From: Lentzea californiensis
GTDB lineage: Bacteria > Actinomycetota > Actinomycetes > Mycobacteriales > Pseudonocardiaceae
DNA length: 64,000 nucleotides
Assembly: GCF_024648825.1 (NCBI RefSeq)
Contig: NZ_JANBBE010000001.1
Location: 868,001-932,000, forward strand
Direction of reading: 5' to 3'
The translations under genes were made by a program, and so were the position numbers. Below are positions 1 through 7,395 of this stretch, one piece after another. How positions within the stretch are numbered: position 1 is the first letter of the stretch; every line of letters begins with the position of its first letter. The notes beneath the pieces were generated by a model. That model worked only from the letters and a program-made list of their open reading frames with translations. It was not told the origin of the DNA and searched no databases.

Positions 1-393
1 CCCCTCGGCCGCGCAGAGGACTTCCAGCTCTTCTTCCAGCACCGCGTAGTGCCGGGCCAGCAATGCGCGCAGTTCCGGATCGATCAGGTCGACCCCGAGC
101 TGCGCCAGGTTGTTCGTCGCGACCACCGGGTCGGCGAGCCGGTCGAACCACGTCAGCAGCGCCTCGCGGACGGTGCCGGCCGCGCGCATCCTGCGGGCGA
201 CCTCCTCGGTGCCGGCCTTCGTGAGTGCCTGCAGCAGCCCACTCTTGGACCCGAACCGCTTCGCCACCGCCCCGACCGACACCCCGGCCTCCGCCGCCAC
301 GTCCGCGACGGTGAACTCCGGTCCGCGCCGGTCGATCACGGCCGCGACGGCGTTCAGGATCCGTTCGTCGGTGATGGTGCGGGGTCGTGCCAC
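1..393 (-). CDS. TetR-family transcriptional regulator (C-terminus cut by window edge)
   Basis: A minus-strand frame open from a GTG at 393 to the window edge gives 131 residues. The N-terminus has the TetR helix-turn-helix pattern: R-I-L-N-A-V near residue 12, then FTVADVAAEAGVSVGAVAKRF at about 32-52, where the recognition helix lies. The rest is the start of a ligand-binding domain. TetR proteins usually have 180-220 residues, so roughly the last third is missing here. The gene is divergent from a HAD phosphatase, and a 22-bp dyad lies just upstream of its start, which suggests autoregulation and possibly control of the phosphatase. The ligand cannot be predicted. Confidence 0.85.
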   Translation of the reverse strand, partial: MARPRTITDERILNAVAAVIDRRGPEFTVADVAAEAGVSVGAVAKRFGSKSGLLQALTKAGTEEVARRMRAAGTVREALLTWFDRLADPVVATNNLAQLGVDLIDPELRALLARHYAVLEEELEVLCAAEG

Positions 394-397
394 ACCA

Positions 398-419
398 TTA
401 GTGAACCACAATTCACTAA
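398..419. promoter_or_regulatory. Probable TetR operator dyad
   Basis: Perfect 8-bp arms TTAGTGAA and TTCACTAA are separated by 6 bp, 5 bp upstream of the TetR start codon. It is AT-rich in a GC-rich background and sits in the divergent intergenic region. Position and symmetry are typical of a TetR autoregulatory operator; the assignment is inferred. Confidence 0.7.
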
Positions 420-441
420 CCTTCGCATAGGGTGGCGTCAC

Positions 442-1227
442 GTGACCTGGAGACCGAAACTGGTGGCGCTCGACATCGACGGAACCCTGACCGCTGTCGG
501 CTCGAACCACATAGCGCCCGCCGTGAAAGCGGCCATCACCCGCGCCACCGAACACGGCGCCGTCGTCGTGCTCTGCACCGGCCGCAGCCTCGTCGGCATC
601 CGTGCGGTGGCCCCACAACTGCCGGTCTCCTACGGGGTGTGCTCGAACGGCGCGGTGTGGTGGGACCCGGCGCTGGGCGAGGTGACCAAGCGCGTGACGT
701 TCGACCCCGGGCCGACCATCAAGACGTTGCGGGCGCTGCTGCCCGGCGCCGTGTTCGCGGTCGAGCAGATCGGCGTCGGCAACCTGTCGCTGGGCGAGTT
801 CCTGCCCGGTGATCTGTGGGGTACGACGACACAGGTGACGTTCGAGGAGATGGCGGTGCCGACCTCGCGGCTGGTCATGCGCTGGCTGGACCACACGCCG
901 GCCGAGCTGGCGTTCGCCGTCCGCGAGCTGGAACTGCCCGGCATCGAGTGGTCCGTGGACCACACCGAGGCTTGGCTGACCGCGGTGCCGCCGGACGTCT
1001 CGAAGGGCTCGGCTCTCGACGAGCTCGTCGCGCAGCTGGGCATCAGCGCTTCGGACGCGCTCGCGATCGGGGACGGGTCCAACGACGTCGAGATGCTGAA
1101 GTGGGCAGGGCTCGGGGTCGCGATGGGGCAGGCGCCGGCGCACGTGCAGGCGATGGCGGACGAGGTGGCGCCGACCGTGCTGGAGGACGGCGCCGCCCAG
1201 GTGCTGAACCGCTTCTTCCCCGGCTAG
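442..1227 (+). CDS. Cof-type HAD-superfamily phosphatase
   Basis: A 261-residue haloacid dehalogenase-type hydrolase, probably a cytosolic sugar-phosphate or other small-phosphate phosphatase. Motif I is LDIDGTLT with the nucleophile at Asp11 and the acid/base at Asp13. Motif II is LCTGRS, the motif III lysine is in SKGSALDEL, and motif IV is GDGSNDVEML. The large insertion between motifs II and III is the C2-type cap of the Cof subfamily. The GTG at 442 puts motif I at the usual distance from the N-terminus; the frame is open further upstream but runs antisense through the TetR gene. It is divergent from the TetR gene across a shared operator. The substrate is unknown. Confidence 0.85.
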   Translation: MTWRPKLVALDIDGTLTAVGSNHIAPAVKAAITRATEHGAVVVLCTGRSLVGIRAVAPQLPVSYGVCSNGAVWWDPALGEVTKRVTFDPGPTIKTLRALLPGAVFAVEQIGVGNLSLGEFLPGDLWGTTTQVTFEEMAVPTSRLVMRWLDHTPAELAFAVRELELPGIEWSVDHTEAWLTAVPPDVSKGSALDELVAQLGISASDALAIGDGSNDVEMLKWAGLGVAMGQAPAHVQAMADEVAPTVLEDGAAQVLNRFFPG

Positions 1228-1234
1228 ACACCGC

Positions 1235-1504
1235 CTAGGGGTTCGGGACGAACACGCTCAGCTGGTACGTGGTGGGGTGGTTCTCACGGCCGCACAGCGC
1301 ATCCAGCCTGGCCACCTCCAGGTCGGCCCGCGTCAGGCCGGCCTGCTCCGGCGCGGCGCGCAGGCGGCGCACGTACTCGCGGTACTCCGCGTGGTCCCGC
1401 GTCTCGAAGTGCACGACCCATCGCCCCGTGCCCGGCGCGGTGCGCGTGGCGAGGCGACGGTTCGCCTCCGCCTCGCGGTTCTTGCGCTTCTTCTGTCCTG
1501 GCAC
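1235..1504 (-). CDS. Small conserved-looking protein of unknown function
   Basis: About 89 residues from a GTG at 1504. The N-terminus is very basic (GQKKRKNREAEANRR), followed by a mixed alpha/beta-looking stretch with FETRDHAEYREYVRRL, an amphipathic helix. No family is recognised. It lies directly downstream of the PPOX gene on the same strand and converges on the HAD gene with 7 bp between stop codons. The start is uncertain: the GTG lies inside the arm of a 13-bp hairpin, and a TTG at 1540 would give 101 residues. Confidence 0.55.
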   Translation of the reverse strand: MPGQKKRKNREAEANRRLATRTAPGTGRWVVHFETRDHAEYREYVRRLRAAPEQAGLTRADLEVARLDALCGRENHPTTYQLSVFVPNP

Positions 1505-1535
1505 CGGTTCAGCGTCGCCGAGCCGGTGCCAGGAC
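1495..1535 (-). terminator. GC-rich 13-bp hairpin after the PPOX gene
   Basis: GTCCTGGCACCGG at 1495-1507 and its exact reverse complement at 1523-1535 flank a 15-nt loop. It starts 12 bp past the PPOX stop codon and has no T-run. It also spans the likely start of the next gene, so it may attenuate that gene rather than simply terminate. Confidence 0.5.
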
Positions 1536-1546
1536 GGCAACAGAAT

Positions 1547-1990
1547 TCAGTCCGACACGTTCTTCATGGCGACGACCTTGTCGACCTTCACCCGTACGAC
1601 CATCTCGCCGGGCACGCCGTTGCGCTCGGCGTACTCGTCGGCGCGGTCGGCGCCCATGTAGCGCGCGGCGGTGCGGCCCGCCCAGTACTTGAGCTGGTCC
1701 GGGTCCTCGTCGACCACTGCCTGGCCGGTGATGGTGACGAAGCTGAACGGCGGCTGCTCGTCGTCGAAGCACAGGGCCACGCGGCCGTCGCGCAGGATCG
1801 ACTTGCCCTTGACCGTGTCGCGGGCGGTCAGGAAGACGACGTCCGGGCCGTCGAGGTCGACCCAGACCGGGGCGACGTGCGGCGAGCCGTCCTTGCGGGT
1901 GACCGCGAGCTTGGCGGTGCGGGCGGGTTTGGCCAGGACGAACTCGCGCCACCAGCCGTCCGGGGCTTCCGTGTATCCCATGTGGCTCAT
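1547..1990 (-). CDS. PPOX-class flavin/F420-dependent oxidoreductase
   Basis: A 147-residue split-barrel protein of the pyridoxamine-phosphate-oxidase-like superfamily. It resembles actinobacterial F420- or FMN-binding reductases of the Rv1155 type. Supporting features are KLAVTRKDGSPHVAPVWVDLDG at residues 28-49, the typical second and third strands with a cofactor-contacting loop, then KGKSILRDGRVALCFDDEQPPFSFVTITGQA. Length and single-domain layout fit the family. These enzymes act in the cytosol as homodimers. F420 versus FMN cannot be decided from sequence alone, and the substrate is unknown. The ATG start MSHMGYTEAPDG is 122 bp from the divergent ABC operon. Confidence 0.8.
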   Translation of the reverse strand: MSHMGYTEAPDGWWREFVLAKPARTAKLAVTRKDGSPHVAPVWVDLDGPDVVFLTARDTVKGKSILRDGRVALCFDDEQPPFSFVTITGQAVVDEDPDQLKYWAGRTAARYMGADRADEYAERNGVPGEMVVRVKVDKVVAMKNVSD

Positions 1991-2111
1991 TCAACTACGA
2001 CGGAGGTAGCGCCACCGGACGACGGAAGTTGACGCACGCGCAGACCGCAGGCCGATGTGTGATGACCCCTCGGAGCGACAAGGTAGTCCCATCACCGAGA
2101 GGGGACAGCCA

Positions 2112-3023
2112 ATGATCGAGGCAATCGGCCTCACCAAGAGATACGGCAGGACGGTCGCGGTCGACGACCTGTCGTTCACCGTCCACCCTGGACGGGTGAC
2201 CGGATTCCTCGGTCCGAACGGCGCCGGCAAGTCGACCACCATGCGCATGGTCCTGGGGCTCGACCGTCCGACGGCAGGCCGCGTGCTGATCGACGGAAAG
2301 CCCTACACCGAGTTGCACCGTCCACTGCAGACCGTGGGTGCGCTGCTCGACGCCAAGTGGGTTCACCCGAACCGCTCCGCCCGCGCTCACCTGCGCTGGC
2401 TCGCCAAGTCCAACAACCTGCCGAACAGCCGCGTGGACGCGGTGCTGGAGGCCGTCGGTCTCACGCAGGTCGCGGGCAAGAACGCCGGCGGGTTCTCGCT
2501 CGGCATGTCGCAGCGGCTGGGGATCGCCGCGGCACTGCTCGGCGACCCGAAGGTGTTGCTGTTCGACGAGCCGGTCAACGGTCTCGACCCGGAGGGCATC
2601 CTCTGGATCCGCACGTTCATGCAGAACCTCGCCGCCGAGGGCCGCACGGTCCTGGTCTCGAGCCACCTGCTGTCGGAGATGGCCGTGACGGCCAGCGAGC
2701 TCATCGTGATCGGCCGGGGGAAGCTGATCACGCAGAGCACCACGCAGGAGTTCATCGACAGCGCGACGGGCAACACGGTCCTCGTGCGCAGCCCTCAGCT
2801 CTCCAAGCTCGGCCCGTTGATGGTCGACAAGGGCTTCACCGTTCGTGACGGTGCGGACGGCGCGTTGTCCGTATCGGGTGCGACCAGTGACCAGATCGGT
2901 GACATCGCCGCTGCCAACGGTGTCGTCCTGCACGAGCTGAGCCCCCAGCGCGGTTCGCTCGAAGAGGCGTTCATGCAGCTGACCGGCGATGCTGTCGAGT
3001 ACCACGCAGAGATCGGGAAGTGA
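2112..3023 (+). CDS. ABC transporter ATP-binding protein (first copy)
   Basis: A 303-residue ATPase of the drug/antibiotic-exporter type (CcmA/DrrA-like). Walker A GPNGAGKS is at 34-41, the signature is SLGMSQR, Walker B is VLLFDEPVNGLDPEG and the H-loop is VSSHLLSEM; all are intact. The ATG at 2112 follows a GAGAGGGGA ribosome-binding site. The stop overlaps the permease start by 4 bp, so the two are translationally coupled and should form the exporter. A second ATPase, largely identical along its whole length including the C-terminal QRGSLEEAFMQLT tail, lies just after the permease. The substrate is unknown. Confidence 0.92.
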   Translation: MIEAIGLTKRYGRTVAVDDLSFTVHPGRVTGFLGPNGAGKSTTMRMVLGLDRPTAGRVLIDGKPYTELHRPLQTVGALLDAKWVHPNRSARAHLRWLAKSNNLPNSRVDAVLEAVGLTQVAGKNAGGFSLGMSQRLGIAAALLGDPKVLLFDEPVNGLDPEGILWIRTFMQNLAAEGRTVLVSSHLLSEMAVTASELIVIGRGKLITQSTTQEFIDSATGNTVLVRSPQLSKLGPLMVDKGFTVRDGADGALSVSGATSDQIGDIAAANGVVLHELSPQRGSLEEAFMQLTGDAVEYHAEIGK

Positions 3024-3778
3024 GTCTGATGACCCTGTTGGCAGTTGAGAGAATCAAGCTCTTCTCGACCCGGTCGCCCTACTGGTGCAGCGCGCTCGCC
3101 ATCGTGCTGGGCGTGGGACTCACCGCGATCATCGCGGCGGCCAGCGAGGAGCAGGTGTCACTCGGCCTGACCCAGATCGGCAGCGCCCAGCTCGCCATCG
3201 CGGTCGTGCTGGTGATGGCGGCGATCGCGGTCACCACCGAGTACCGCTTCGGCACCATCCGCTCGACGTTCCTCGCGGTGCCGAACCGCACCTCGGCGCT
3301 CGTCGCGAAGACCGTCGTGGTCGCGTTCATCGCCGGTGTGCTCGGCGAGATCATCGCTTTCGGTTCGGTGGGCATCGCCAAGCTGCTCTCGTCGAACTCC
3401 GACCTCTCCATCAACACGGCCGCCGAGTGGCGGCACGTCGCCGGCGTCGGCATCGTCTACGCCATCGGCGCGATCATCGCGGTGGCCGTGGGCATCCTGG
3501 TCCGCCAGACGGCCGGTGCGGTCTCGATCCTGCTCGTGTGGCAGATGGCCGCGGAAGGCCTGATCGGGTTCATCCCCAAGGTCGGCATCAAGATCCAGGC
3601 CTGGCTGCCGTTCACGAACGCCACCCACTTCCTCACCATGGGCGCGGACAGCCCGGAGCAGGGCGGGGCGGGCATCGACTTCAAGCTGAGCCAGTGGGGA
3701 TCGCTGGCCTACTTCGCCGGCATCGCCATCGCCATGCTGGTGGTCGCACTGGTCGTCGCGAAGCGGCGGGACGCGTGA
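3020..3778 (+). CDS. ABC-2-type transporter permease
   Basis: A 252-residue integral membrane protein with about six hydrophobic segments, roughly at 22-42, 56-74, 98-118, 146-165, 175-195 and 228-248. This is the fold of ABC-2 permeases that pair with CcmA-type ATPases. The GTG start overlaps the ATPase stop (GTGA). An N-terminal cytoplasmic helix (LLAVERIKLFSTRSPYW) is typical of the family. It is the only permease for two adjacent ATPase genes, so it may homodimerise and use either one. Confidence 0.88.
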   Translation: MSLMTLLAVERIKLFSTRSPYWCSALAIVLGVGLTAIIAAASEEQVSLGLTQIGSAQLAIAVVLVMAAIAVTTEYRFGTIRSTFLAVPNRTSALVAKTVVVAFIAGVLGEIIAFGSVGIAKLLSSNSDLSINTAAEWRHVAGVGIVYAIGAIIAVAVGILVRQTAGAVSILLVWQMAAEGLIGFIPKVGIKIQAWLPFTNATHFLTMGADSPEQGGAGIDFKLSQWGSLAYFAGIAIAMLVVALVVAKRRDA

Positions 3779-3799
3779 CCTGTTCCGAATGAGGGGGAG

Positions 3800-3839
3800 A
3801 GGGACCTGGGTCATCCGTCGGGGGATGACCCAGGTCCCT
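3800..3839 (+). terminator. 17-bp perfect hairpin between permease and second ATPase
   Basis: A 17-bp perfect stem (left arm begins AGGGACCTGGG) with a 6-nt loop begins 21 bp after the permease stop and ends 31 bp before the next ATPase. There is no clear T-run. It probably ends or attenuates the first transcription unit, which would make the second ATPase separately tunable. Confidence 0.7.
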
Positions 3840-3870
3840 GTCAGTTCTGTCGAGAAAACCGGGAGAGGTC

Positions 3871-4773
3871 ATGATCGAAGCAGTGCGCTTGCAGAAGCAC
3901 TACGGCAGGACGAAGGCCGTCGACGACCTGTCGTTCACCGTCCAGCCCGGCCGCGTCACGGGGTTCCTCGGCCCGAACGGCGCCGGCAAGTCCACGACCA
4001 TGCGGATGATCCTCGGCCTCGACACCCCCACCGGCGGCGACGTCAGGATCGACGGGAAGCACTACGCCCAGCTCAAGCAGCCGTTGCGCAAGGTCGGCGC
4101 GCTGCTCGACGCGAAGTGGGTGCACCCCAACCGCTCCGCGCGCTCACACCTCAAGTGGCTCGCCGTCTCGAACAAGATCCCGGTCAGCCGGGTGAACGAG
4201 GTGCTGGAGGTCGTCGGCCTCACCGAGGTCGCGCACAAGAACGCCGGCGGGTTCTCGCTCGGCATGGCGCAGCGGCTCGGCATCGCGGGCGCGCTGCTCG
4301 GCGACCCCGAGGTGCTGCTGTTCGACGAGCCGGTCAACGGTCTCGACCCCGAGGGCATCCTCTGGATCCGGCAGTTCATGCACCGGCTCGCGAGCGAGGG
4401 CCGCACGGTGTTCGTGTCGAGCCACCTGCTGTCCGAGATGGCGCAGACCGCCCAGGACCTCATCGTCATCGGCAAGGGTCAGCTGATCGCGCAGACCTCC
4501 ACCGAGCAGTTCATCGCCGACGCCACCCAGGACACCGTCCGGGTGCGGTCGCCGCACGCCGCGAAGCTGCGCGAGATCCTCGCGGCGCACGCGACGGTGA
4601 CCGACGACTCGGTGAGCGGAAGCCTGGTGGTGCACGGGATCCCGGCACAGCAGATCGGTGAGCTCGCGGCGGAGAACCAGATCGTGCTGCACGAGCTCAG
4701 CCCTCAGCGCGGTTCGCTGGAGGAGGCCTTCATGCAGCTCACCAAGGAGTCGGTGGAGTATCACGCGCACTGA
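3871..4773 (+). CDS. ABC transporter ATP-binding protein (second copy)
   Basis: A 300-residue paralogue of the ATPase at 2112, colinear and mostly identical by eye. Walker A is GPNGAGKS, the signature SLGMAQR, Walker B VLLFDEPVNGLDPEG and the H-loop VSSHLLSEM. Divergence is concentrated in the C-terminal regulatory part, about residues 215-265. The ATG follows a GGGAGAGGTC ribosome-binding site. It is separated from the permease by a strong hairpin and has no permease of its own. It may be a duplicated, differently expressed partner for the upstream permease. Its last 35 bp overlap the end of the convergent protease gene. Confidence 0.92.
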   Translation: MIEAVRLQKHYGRTKAVDDLSFTVQPGRVTGFLGPNGAGKSTTMRMILGLDTPTGGDVRIDGKHYAQLKQPLRKVGALLDAKWVHPNRSARSHLKWLAVSNKIPVSRVNEVLEVVGLTEVAHKNAGGFSLGMAQRLGIAGALLGDPEVLLFDEPVNGLDPEGILWIRQFMHRLASEGRTVFVSSHLLSEMAQTAQDLIVIGKGQLIAQTSTEQFIADATQDTVRVRSPHAAKLREILAAHATVTDDSVSGSLVVHGIPAQQIGELAAENQIVLHELSPQRGSLEEAFMQLTKESVEYHAH

Positions 4774-5908
4774 CGGGCTTGGGGCGCCGCGACCTGATGG
4801 CGGGCAACGCGATCAGCAGCCCGGTCATCACGGCGGTGCCGCCCGCGACGGCGGCGACGAACGGCAGCCGGTCCTCCACGTCGACCGGCTGCTGGGGACG
4901 CTGGGCCGTGAGCGCCGGAGTCGGTTGCGTGGTCGAGGGCAACGGCGGCAGCAGCGGGTTGCGTTGCACCGGCGGGAGTTGCGCGGTGAGCGCGCCCATC
5001 GGGTTGACCATGCCGAACCCGGTGGCCGCGTCACGGCCGGGCTCCGCCAGGTCGGTCGCGGTCTTGACCAGCACGTTGACGACGTCCTTCGCCGCCATGT
5101 CCGGGTGCTTCGCGCGGACCAGCGCGGCGACGCCGGACACGATCGCCGACGCCGCGCTCGTGCCGTCCATCTCGGCGTAACCACTGGCGTAGACGCTCTG
5201 CGGCGCGATGGTCACGATGCCCGCCGCCGGAGCCGCGAGCACGGTGTCCGCGCCGACGTTGGACGACGCCCAGGGCTTGCCCTCCTCGTTCGTGCCCGCG
5301 ACCGCGATCACGCCGTTGATGTTGGCGGGAGCGGAGACCTCCTTGCCGTCGTTGCCGGTGGCGGCGACGAGGACGACGTCCTTCTCGATCGCGTAGTTCA
5401 CGGCCTTGACCAGCGTCGGCGTCATCGAACTGGAGAAGCCCAGCGACATGTTGACGACCTTGGCGCCGTGGTCGGCGGCCCACCTGATGCTCTCGGCGAC
5501 GACGTCGAGCCCGAACTGCTCCTTCTCGTCGGCACTGGCGATCGGCAGGATCTTGGCGCCGGGCGCGATGCCGAGCGCCCCGCCGTTCTTGCCGGTCGCG
5601 GCGATGATCCCGGCCATCCCGGTGCCGTGGCCGTCAGCGTCGGTCGTGCCGTCGGTGCCCTTGGAGCGGCCGAAGCCCGTTCCGGGCAGGACCTGTCCGG
5701 CGAGGTCGGGGTGCTGGGCGTCGACGCCCGAGTCGATCACCGCGACGATCACGCCGTCCCCGCGGGCCTGGGCCTGCGCCGAGTAGACGTCGAGCGCGTC
5801 GAGGTGCCACTCCTGCTCCTCGATCGTCTGCGCGGCGAGCAGCAACGGCAGCGCGACGGCGAGCGCGGAGACCAGGTGCACGTCAGCTACATCGTGTTTC
5901 CACCTCAC
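4739..5908 (-). CDS. Mycosin-like S8 subtilisin-family serine protease
   Basis: A 389-residue secreted, membrane-anchored subtilase. An N-terminal signal segment (about 10-27) is followed by the catalytic triad: Asp59 in AVIDSGVD, His94 in GHGTGMAGI and Ser251 in DGTSAASA. The oxyanion-hole Asn186 is in ATGNDG. A Pro/Gln-rich linker (about 295-335) leads to one transmembrane helix near 337-362 and a short basic tail. This order matches mycosins of type VII secretion, but no ESX gene is in the window. The GTG at 5908 is used; a GTG at 5881 would place the hydrophobic stretch at the very N-terminus and is also plausible. Its 3' end overlaps the convergent ATPase by 35 bp. Confidence 0.88.
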   Translation of the reverse strand: MRWKHDVADVHLVSALAVALPLLLAAQTIEEQEWHLDALDVYSAQAQARGDGVIVAVIDSGVDAQHPDLAGQVLPGTGFGRSKGTDGTTDADGHGTGMAGIIAATGKNGGALGIAPGAKILPIASADEKEQFGLDVVAESIRWAADHGAKVVNMSLGFSSSMTPTLVKAVNYAIEKDVVLVAATGNDGKEVSAPANINGVIAVAGTNEEGKPWASSNVGADTVLAAPAAGIVTIAPQSVYASGYAEMDGTSAASAIVSGVAALVRAKHPDMAAKDVVNVLVKTATDLAEPGRDAATGFGMVNPMGALTAQLPPVQRNPLLPPLPSTTQPTPALTAQRPQQPVDVEDRLPFVAAVAGGTAVMTGLLIALPAIRSRRPKPVSARDTPPTPW

Positions 5909-5910
5909 AC

Positions 5911-5938
5911 CGCAACGTGCCTGGCGTCACACGTTGCG
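5911..5938. promoter_or_regulatory. Dyad upstream of the subtilase gene
   Basis: Perfect 9-bp arms CGCAACGTG and CACGTTGCG with a 10-bp spacer lie 2 bp upstream of the protease start codon. The arrangement suggests a repressor operator or a 5' UTR hairpin. No regulator can be named. Confidence 0.45.
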
Positions 5939-6036
5939 TAAGGGTGCTGTTAACAAGCCGTGAAAAGCCGCATTCTGGACATCACCGGCGTTTGAGTTCA
6001 CGTTCAATGGGGTTATCCCCGCTGCGGAGGTGGCCA

Positions 6037-6546
6037 GTGGTCCGTGTGGAAGCAATGCTCGGCCTCGAGTGGAACAGCGCGCTCGAAGCTCCCAACCCTT
6101 CCGAAATCGCCCTCACCCCTGCAGACGCGCGCCATTCGTGGGTGAACCGCGCCTCCGAGAGTGAAGTCCTGACGATGTACCGCTCGGTGCGGGACGTCGA
6201 GGACGCGCCCGCGCCGTGGTGGCTGCGCGCGCTGGACCGGGGGCGCCTGCGTTCCCGTGCCGAAGGCCACGCCGTCGAGGACGCGGTGAGCGAACTGCTC
6301 TCCTCACGTCCCGGCTGGGTGTTCGTTCCCTGGGTCGACCTGGGTGAAGTCGGGTACTGGGAGTACGTGCCGTCCGAGAGCGGTGTCTACGGGCCTGCCA
6401 CCCCGACAACCGTGCAGTTCACCGACTCGCACCGCGGGTTCGTGCACCTGGTTCCCGCCCATCGCGGGGCCGGTCTGCCCCAGGCCATCGACTTCACCGT
6501 TGCTGACCTGCGTGCTCAGATCGAGGACATAGAACTCATTGCCTAG
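6037..6546 (+). CDS. Conserved-looking protein of unknown function
   Basis: A 169-residue soluble protein with no recognised domain. A GTG at 6037 preceded by GGAGG with 6-nt spacing decides the start. The protein is Trp-rich in its middle (PWWLRALDRG, GWVFVPWVDLGEVGYWEYVPSE) and acidic overall, with no signal peptide or membrane segment. It lies upstream of trmB on the same strand but is separated by a hairpin, so co-transcription is doubtful. No function is proposed. Confidence 0.65.
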   Translation: MVRVEAMLGLEWNSALEAPNPSEIALTPADARHSWVNRASESEVLTMYRSVRDVEDAPAPWWLRALDRGRLRSRAEGHAVEDAVSELLSSRPGWVFVPWVDLGEVGYWEYVPSESGVYGPATPTTVQFTDSHRGFVHLVPAHRGAGLPQAIDFTVADLRAQIEDIELIA

Positions 6547-6548
6547 GC

Positions 6549-6599
6549 CCTGTCCTGCAGGCCTCGTCCGCGCTAGTCGAACGGACCTACAGGACAGGA
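6549..6599 (+). terminator. Long imperfect hairpin between the unknown gene and trmB
   Basis: CCTGTCCTGCAGG at the left pairs with CCTACAGGACAGG at the right with one mismatch, and an inner GTCCG/CGGAC extends the stem. It starts 3 bp past the stop codon and ends 17 bp before the trmB start. It is probably a terminator or attenuator. Confidence 0.6.
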
Positions 6600-6615
6600 C
6601 TTAGAATGTCCCGTC

Positions 6616-7317
6616 GTGACCAGGCCTGAGTTCCCCCGTTCCATCGTCAGCTTCGTCCAGCGCGGCGAGCGCATGACCGTGGGACAGGAACGTGCCTGGG
6701 ACACGTACTGGGAGAAGATGGGCAACGACGTCAAGTCGTTGCCCGAGGGGCCCCTGGACTTCGACTCGTGGTTCGGCCGTTCCGCGCCCGTGCTGCTGGA
6801 GATCGGTTCCGGCATGGGCGAGACCACCTCGCAGCTCGTGGCCGCCGCGCCCGAGCTCAACTACGTCGCCGCCGAGGTCTACAAGCCGGGACTCGCCCAG
6901 CTGCTGCTGCGCGCCGAGCACCTCGGTGGGCTCGACAACCTGCGCGTGCTGCGCGGTGACGCCGTCGACCTGCTGACCGACCACATCGCGCCCGCGTCGT
7001 TGCACGGCGTGCGGATCTTCTTCCCGGACCCGTGGCCGAAGAAGAAGCACCACAAGCGCCGGCTCGTGCAGCCGGAGTTCGTGGCACTGGTGGCGTCGCG
7101 GCTGGAGCCCGGTGGCGTGCTGCACCTGGCGACGGATTGGGAGCAGTACGCGGAGCAGATGCTGGAGGTCTGTTCCGGCGAGCGGCTGCTGACCAACGCG
7201 TACGACGGCTGGGCGCCGCGGCCGGACTGGCGGCCCGTCACCAAGTTCGAACAGCGTGCGGTGAACGAGGATCGCGTCTCGCACGACCTGATGTTCCGGC
7301 GGAACGACCTCACCTGA
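6616..7317 (+). CDS. trmB: tRNA (guanine-46-N7)-methyltransferase
   Basis: A 233-residue cytosolic SAM-dependent enzyme that makes m7G46 in the variable loop of tRNAs. The SAM-binding motif EIGSGMGETTSQLV is near 60-73. The TrmB hallmark FFPDPWPKKKHHKRRL (about 136-151) holds the catalytic Asp and the tRNA-contacting basic run. Tyr-Glu contacts lie in ATDWEQYAEQM, and the C-terminal TKFEQRA motif is present. Length is standard for the family. The GTG start is 17 bp after a hairpin, so the gene is probably transcribed on its own. Confidence 0.95.
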   Translation: MTRPEFPRSIVSFVQRGERMTVGQERAWDTYWEKMGNDVKSLPEGPLDFDSWFGRSAPVLLEIGSGMGETTSQLVAAAPELNYVAAEVYKPGLAQLLLRAEHLGGLDNLRVLRGDAVDLLTDHIAPASLHGVRIFFPDPWPKKKHHKRRLVQPEFVALVASRLEPGGVLHLATDWEQYAEQMLEVCSGERLLTNAYDGWAPRPDWRPVTKFEQRAVNEDRVSHDLMFRRNDLT

Positions 7318-7395
7318 TCGAGGTCTCAAGCCGATCGAGTGAGCACCCTGGGTCTCGCGTTCACTCGTTGGAGTGGCCAGTGTTGATCACCCGAA

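Noticed and set aside
49..441. Upstream extension of the HAD phosphatase frame toward position 49
   Set aside because: It is antisense to the TetR gene and crosses its operator; the phosphatase fold begins right after the GTG at 442.
7336..7367. CGAGTGA/TCACTCG inverted repeat between trmB and the NOS gene
   Set aside because: Only 7 bp with an 18-bp loop; too weak to call a terminator or operator.
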